A DNA stretch of 64,000 nt from Pantoea vagans (lineage in GTDB: Bacteria; Pseudomonadota; Gammaproteobacteria; Enterobacterales; Enterobacteriaceae), in NCBI RefSeq assembly GCF_004792415.1, contig NZ_CP038853.1, positions 2,232,001-2,296,000 of the forward strand, given 5' to 3'. The translations under genes and the position numbers were made by a program. Under the pieces are notes generated by a model. The model had not been told where the DNA came from and made no database searches. It saw nothing but the letters and a program-made list of their open reading frames with translations. Shown here in pieces: positions 61,175-64,000 of this stretch (within the stretch, counting starts at the first letter, position 1; each line of letters starts with the position of its first letter).

Positions 61175-61203
61175 ATTGAAAAGCTCAGCGACGAAAATGT
61201 CAA
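61175..61203 (-). promoter_or_regulatory. Candidate pheM promoter
   Basis: On the minus strand, TTGACA (61203-61198), 17-base spacer, TTCAAT (61180-61175). The -35 is perfect and the -10 imperfect. Confidence 0.5.
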
Positions 61204-61224
61204 TCTTTTGCGTAAGTTACAGGC

Positions 61225-61253
61225 AATAAAAAAGGGAGCAAGCTCCCTTTTCC
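61225..61253 (-). terminator. rplT terminator
   Basis: 9-bp stem (61231-61239 with 61242-61250) followed by a T-rich run, right after rplT on the minus strand. Confidence 0.88.
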
Positions 61254-61260
61254 ATCTGAC

Positions 61261-61617
<357 letters not shown>

Positions 61618-61661
61618 TTAGCTCTCCTGTTTAATATTCTGAATTAATAAAAAAAATTTAC

Positions 61662-61883
<222 letters not shown>

Positions 61884-61958
61884 TTAATAACATGACCCAG
61901 ACAGGCGAACAGATAACCGCTCAGCGCGAACGCTGCGCGGTTATTGCTACTTGAAAGC

Positions 61959-62510
61959 CTACTGTTTCTTCTTAGGAGCGAGCACCATGATCATCTGGCG
62001 GCCTTCGATCTTCAAAGGGAAGGATTCGACAATGGCCAAATCCAGATCTTCACACAGGTCTTTACGGACGCGGTTAAGCACTTCCATACCGATCTGCTGG
62101 TGCGCCATCTCACGACCGCGGAAGCGGAGCGTGATTTTGGCTTTATCGCCATCTTCCAGAAAGCGAATCAGGTTGCGTAGTTTGACCTGATAGTCGCCAT
62201 CATCGGTTCCAGGACGGAATTTGATTTCCTTAACCTGAATAACTTTTTGCTTCTTCTTCTGTTCCTTAGAAGATTTGCTTTTTTCATAGAGGAACTTGCC
62301 GTAATCCATAATACGGCAGACCGGCGGTTCGGCATTCGGGCTGATTTCGACTAAGTCGCCGCCCGCTTCCTCGGCTTTTTCCAGAGCTTCGCGTAATGTG
62401 ACAATGCCAATCGGCTCGCCATCCATGCCCGTTAAGCGCACTTCAGTTGCGCGGATTTCACTGTTAATTTTGTTCGGACGCGTCGGTAGTACTCGTTTTC
62501 CGCCTTTAAT
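61959..62510 (-). CDS. infC: Translation initiation factor IF-3 (183 aa, AUU start)
   Basis: The start is ATT at 62510, followed by [27 protein letters not shown] as in E. coli IF-3. GGAGG lies in the end of thrS, three bases before the thrS stop. The rare AUU start is how IF-3 limits its own synthesis, since it rejects non-canonical codons. The ATG at 62441 would delete 23 N-terminal residues and has no ribosome site. C-terminal [17 protein letters not shown] is invariant. Confidence 0.98.
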   Translation of the reverse strand: MKGGKRVLPTRPNKINSEIRATEVRLTGMDGEPIGIVTLREALEKAEEAGGDLVEISPNAEPPVCRIMDYGKFLYEKSKSSKEQKKKQKVIQVKEIKFRPGTDDGDYQVKLRNLIRFLEDGDKAKITLRFRGREMAHQQIGMEVLNRVRKDLCEDLDLAIVESFPLKIEGRQMIMVLAPKKKQ

Positions 62511-62513
62511 ACT

Positions 62514-64000
62514 TTATTCCTCCAATTGGTGAAGATTTCGGCTGCGAATCTCTTGTTGAAGTTTCTCAACAAACAGATCGACATCCATCGATCCCAGGTC
62601 TTTACCACGGCGGGTGCGAACGGCAACTTTGCCAGATTCCACCTCTTTATCACCGCAGACCAACATATAAGGGACGCGACGTAATGTGTGCTCGCGGATT
62701 TTAAAGCCTATCTTCTCATTTCTCAAGTCTGCCTTCACACGAATGCCAGCATTCTGCAGCTTACGCGTCAAAGACTCAACATATTCCGCTTGTCCGTCGG
62801 TAATATTCATTACCACAACTTGCAGCGGTGCCAGCCAGGTTGGGAAGAAACCGGCGAATTCTTCGGTAAGAATACCGATGAAGCGCTCCATCGATCCCAG
62901 AATCGCACGGTGAATCATCACTGGCGTCTGACGGTCGTTGTTTTCACCCACGTAGGTTGCTTCAAGGCGTTTTGGCAGGGAGAAGTCTAGCTGAACTGTT
63001 CCGCACTGCCAGGCGCGATCAAGACAATCGTACAAAGTGAACTCAATTTTAGGGCCATAGAACGCGCCTTCGCCGGGCTGGAACTCAAACTCAATGTTGT
63101 TTTCGTTCAACGCAGCGGCCAGGTCTTCCTCGGCACGATCCCACATCTCATCTGTACCAATGCGCTTATCAGGACGGGTGGATAACTTCACCACAATCTT
63201 TTCAAAGCCGAAGGTGCTGTACATGTCATAAACCATGCGGATACAGCTGTTCACTTCGTCACGCACCTGCTCTTCTGTACAGAAGACGTGTGCATCATCC
63301 TGGGTAAAGCCGCGAACGCGCATCAGACCGTGCAGCGCACCCGATGGCTCATTACGGTGACAGCTACCAAACTCTGCCATACGCAGCGGCAGGTCACGGT
63401 AGGATTTCAGACCCTGATTAAAGATCTGAACGTGTCCAGGACAGTTCATCGGTTTGATGCAGTATTCACGGTTCTCAGATGAGGTGGTGAACATTGCTTC
63501 TTTATAGTTTTCCCAGTGCCCGGTTTTTTCCCACAGGACGCGGTCCATCATGAACGGACCTTTCACTTCCTGATACTGGTACTCTTTTAATTTGCTGCGG
63601 ACAAACACTTCCAGCTCGCGGAAGATAGTCCAGCCGTCATTATGCCAGAAGACCATACCAGGTGCTTCTTCCTGCATGTGGTAGAGATCCAGCTGCTTAC
63701 CAATCTTACGATGGTCACGCTTCGCCGCCTCTTCCAGACGCTGCAGATAGGCTGCCAGCTGCTTTTTGTCTGCCCATGCGGTGCCATAAATACGCTGCAG
63801 CATTTTGTTGTTGCTGTCGCCGCGCCAGTAGGCACCGGAGATCTTCTGCAGTTTAAAATGATGGCAGAACCGCATGTTCGGCACGTGCGGACCGCGGCAC
63901 ATGTCGACATATTCTTCGTGATGATACAGGCCAGGCTTATCGTCATGGCTGATGTTTTCATCAAGAATGGTGGTCTTGTAGATTTCGCCGCGCGCCGCAA
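62514..64000 (-). CDS. thrS: Threonyl-tRNA synthetase (partial, C-terminal 495 codons)
   Basis: Runs off the right edge; about 150 N-terminal residues are outside. Class II core with zinc ligands: Cys in [10 protein letters not shown], His in [18 protein letters not shown] and His in [13 protein letters not shown]; anticodon-binding domain at the end. The frame is open through 64000 ([10 protein letters not shown] at the edge). Its stop is three bases before the infC start. Confidence 0.99.
   Translation of the reverse strand, partial: AARGEIYKTTILDENISHDDKPGLYHHEEYVDMCRGPHVPNMRFCHHFKLQKISGAYWRGDSNNKMLQRIYGTAWADKKQLAAYLQRLEEAAKRDHRKIGKQLDLYHMQEEAPGMVFWHNDGWTIFRELEVFVRSKLKEYQYQEVKGPFMMDRVLWEKTGHWENYKEAMFTTSSENREYCIKPMNCPGHVQIFNQGLKSYRDLPLRMAEFGSCHRNEPSGALHGLMRVRGFTQDDAHVFCTEEQVRDEVNSCIRMVYDMYSTFGFEKIVVKLSTRPDKRIGTDEMWDRAEEDLAAALNENNIEFEFQPGEGAFYGPKIEFTLYDCLDRAWQCGTVQLDFSLPKRLEATYVGENNDRQTPVMIHRAILGSMERFIGILTEEFAGFFPTWLAPLQVVVMNITDGQAEYVESLTRKLQNAGIRVKADLRNEKIGFKIREHTLRRVPYMLVCGDKEVESGKVAVRTRRGKDLGSMDVDLFVEKLQQEIRSRNLHQLEE

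Overview
The window reads as chromosome of a gammaproteobacterium of the Enterobacterales, most likely the Erwiniaceae (Pantoea or a close relative). From position 11,218 to the right edge the gene order is the conserved E. coli K-12 block from anmK-slyB-slyA through nemRA, purR, cfa, pykF, lpp, suf, ppsA, aroH, btu, ihfA and pheST to infC-thrS, with the same orientations and near-identical protein lengths. The family assignment is inference from protein character and from the trehalose genes at the left edge; no rRNA or other decisive marker is present.

Left part (1-11,200), accessory in character: a treZ-treY-treX operon for making trehalose from glycogen-like glucans (treZ only as its last codons), an SDR oxidoreductase, three small proteins of unknown function, a TetR regulator with its MFS exporter behind a 26-bp palindromic operator, a GNAT N-acetyltransferase and a blue-light BLUF-EAL protein whose catalytic residues look intact.

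Backbone, part 1 (11,218-31,700): anmK; slyB and divergent slyA with ydhIJK; an extra lipoprotein gene, sodC, ydhF and ydhL; nemR-nemA-gloA-rnt with two NemR-type operators; grxD; mepH; the 29-aa ynhF; purR; punR/punC; cfa; ribE; mdtK. Compared with E. coli, lhr, sodB and ydhP are missing from their usual positions. A multi-hairpin repeat-like element separates cfa from ribE.

Backbone, part 2 (31,776-64,000): three tRNA-Val(GAC) genes with a strong promoter; pykF with a Cra site downstream of its promoter; lpp; ldtE; sufABCDSE; a Fur-box-controlled unknown gene; ydiJ and ydiK around a PurR box; the sRNA gene rprA with an RcsB box; ppsA and ppsR; aroH; selO; the degenerate EAL gene ydiV; nlpC; btuDEC; ihfA; pheT, pheS and the pheM leader with attenuator; rplT; rpmI; infC with its AUU start; and the 3' part of thrS.

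Several genes fall into regulatory groups: carbon flux at the PEP/pyruvate node (pykF, ppsA, ppsR), iron and Fe-S supply (suf, Fur-box gene), electrophile detoxification (nemRA-gloA), envelope maintenance (slyB, lpp, ldtE, mepH, nlpC, rprA) and translation (pheST, rplT, rpmI, infC, thrS). No prophage, insertion sequence or CRISPR array was seen. The best leads for something undescribed are the Fur-box gene at 41,508-41,912, the TetR/MFS operator, the TCCC-loop repeat at 29,232-29,338 and the small ORFs near 5,701-6,417.
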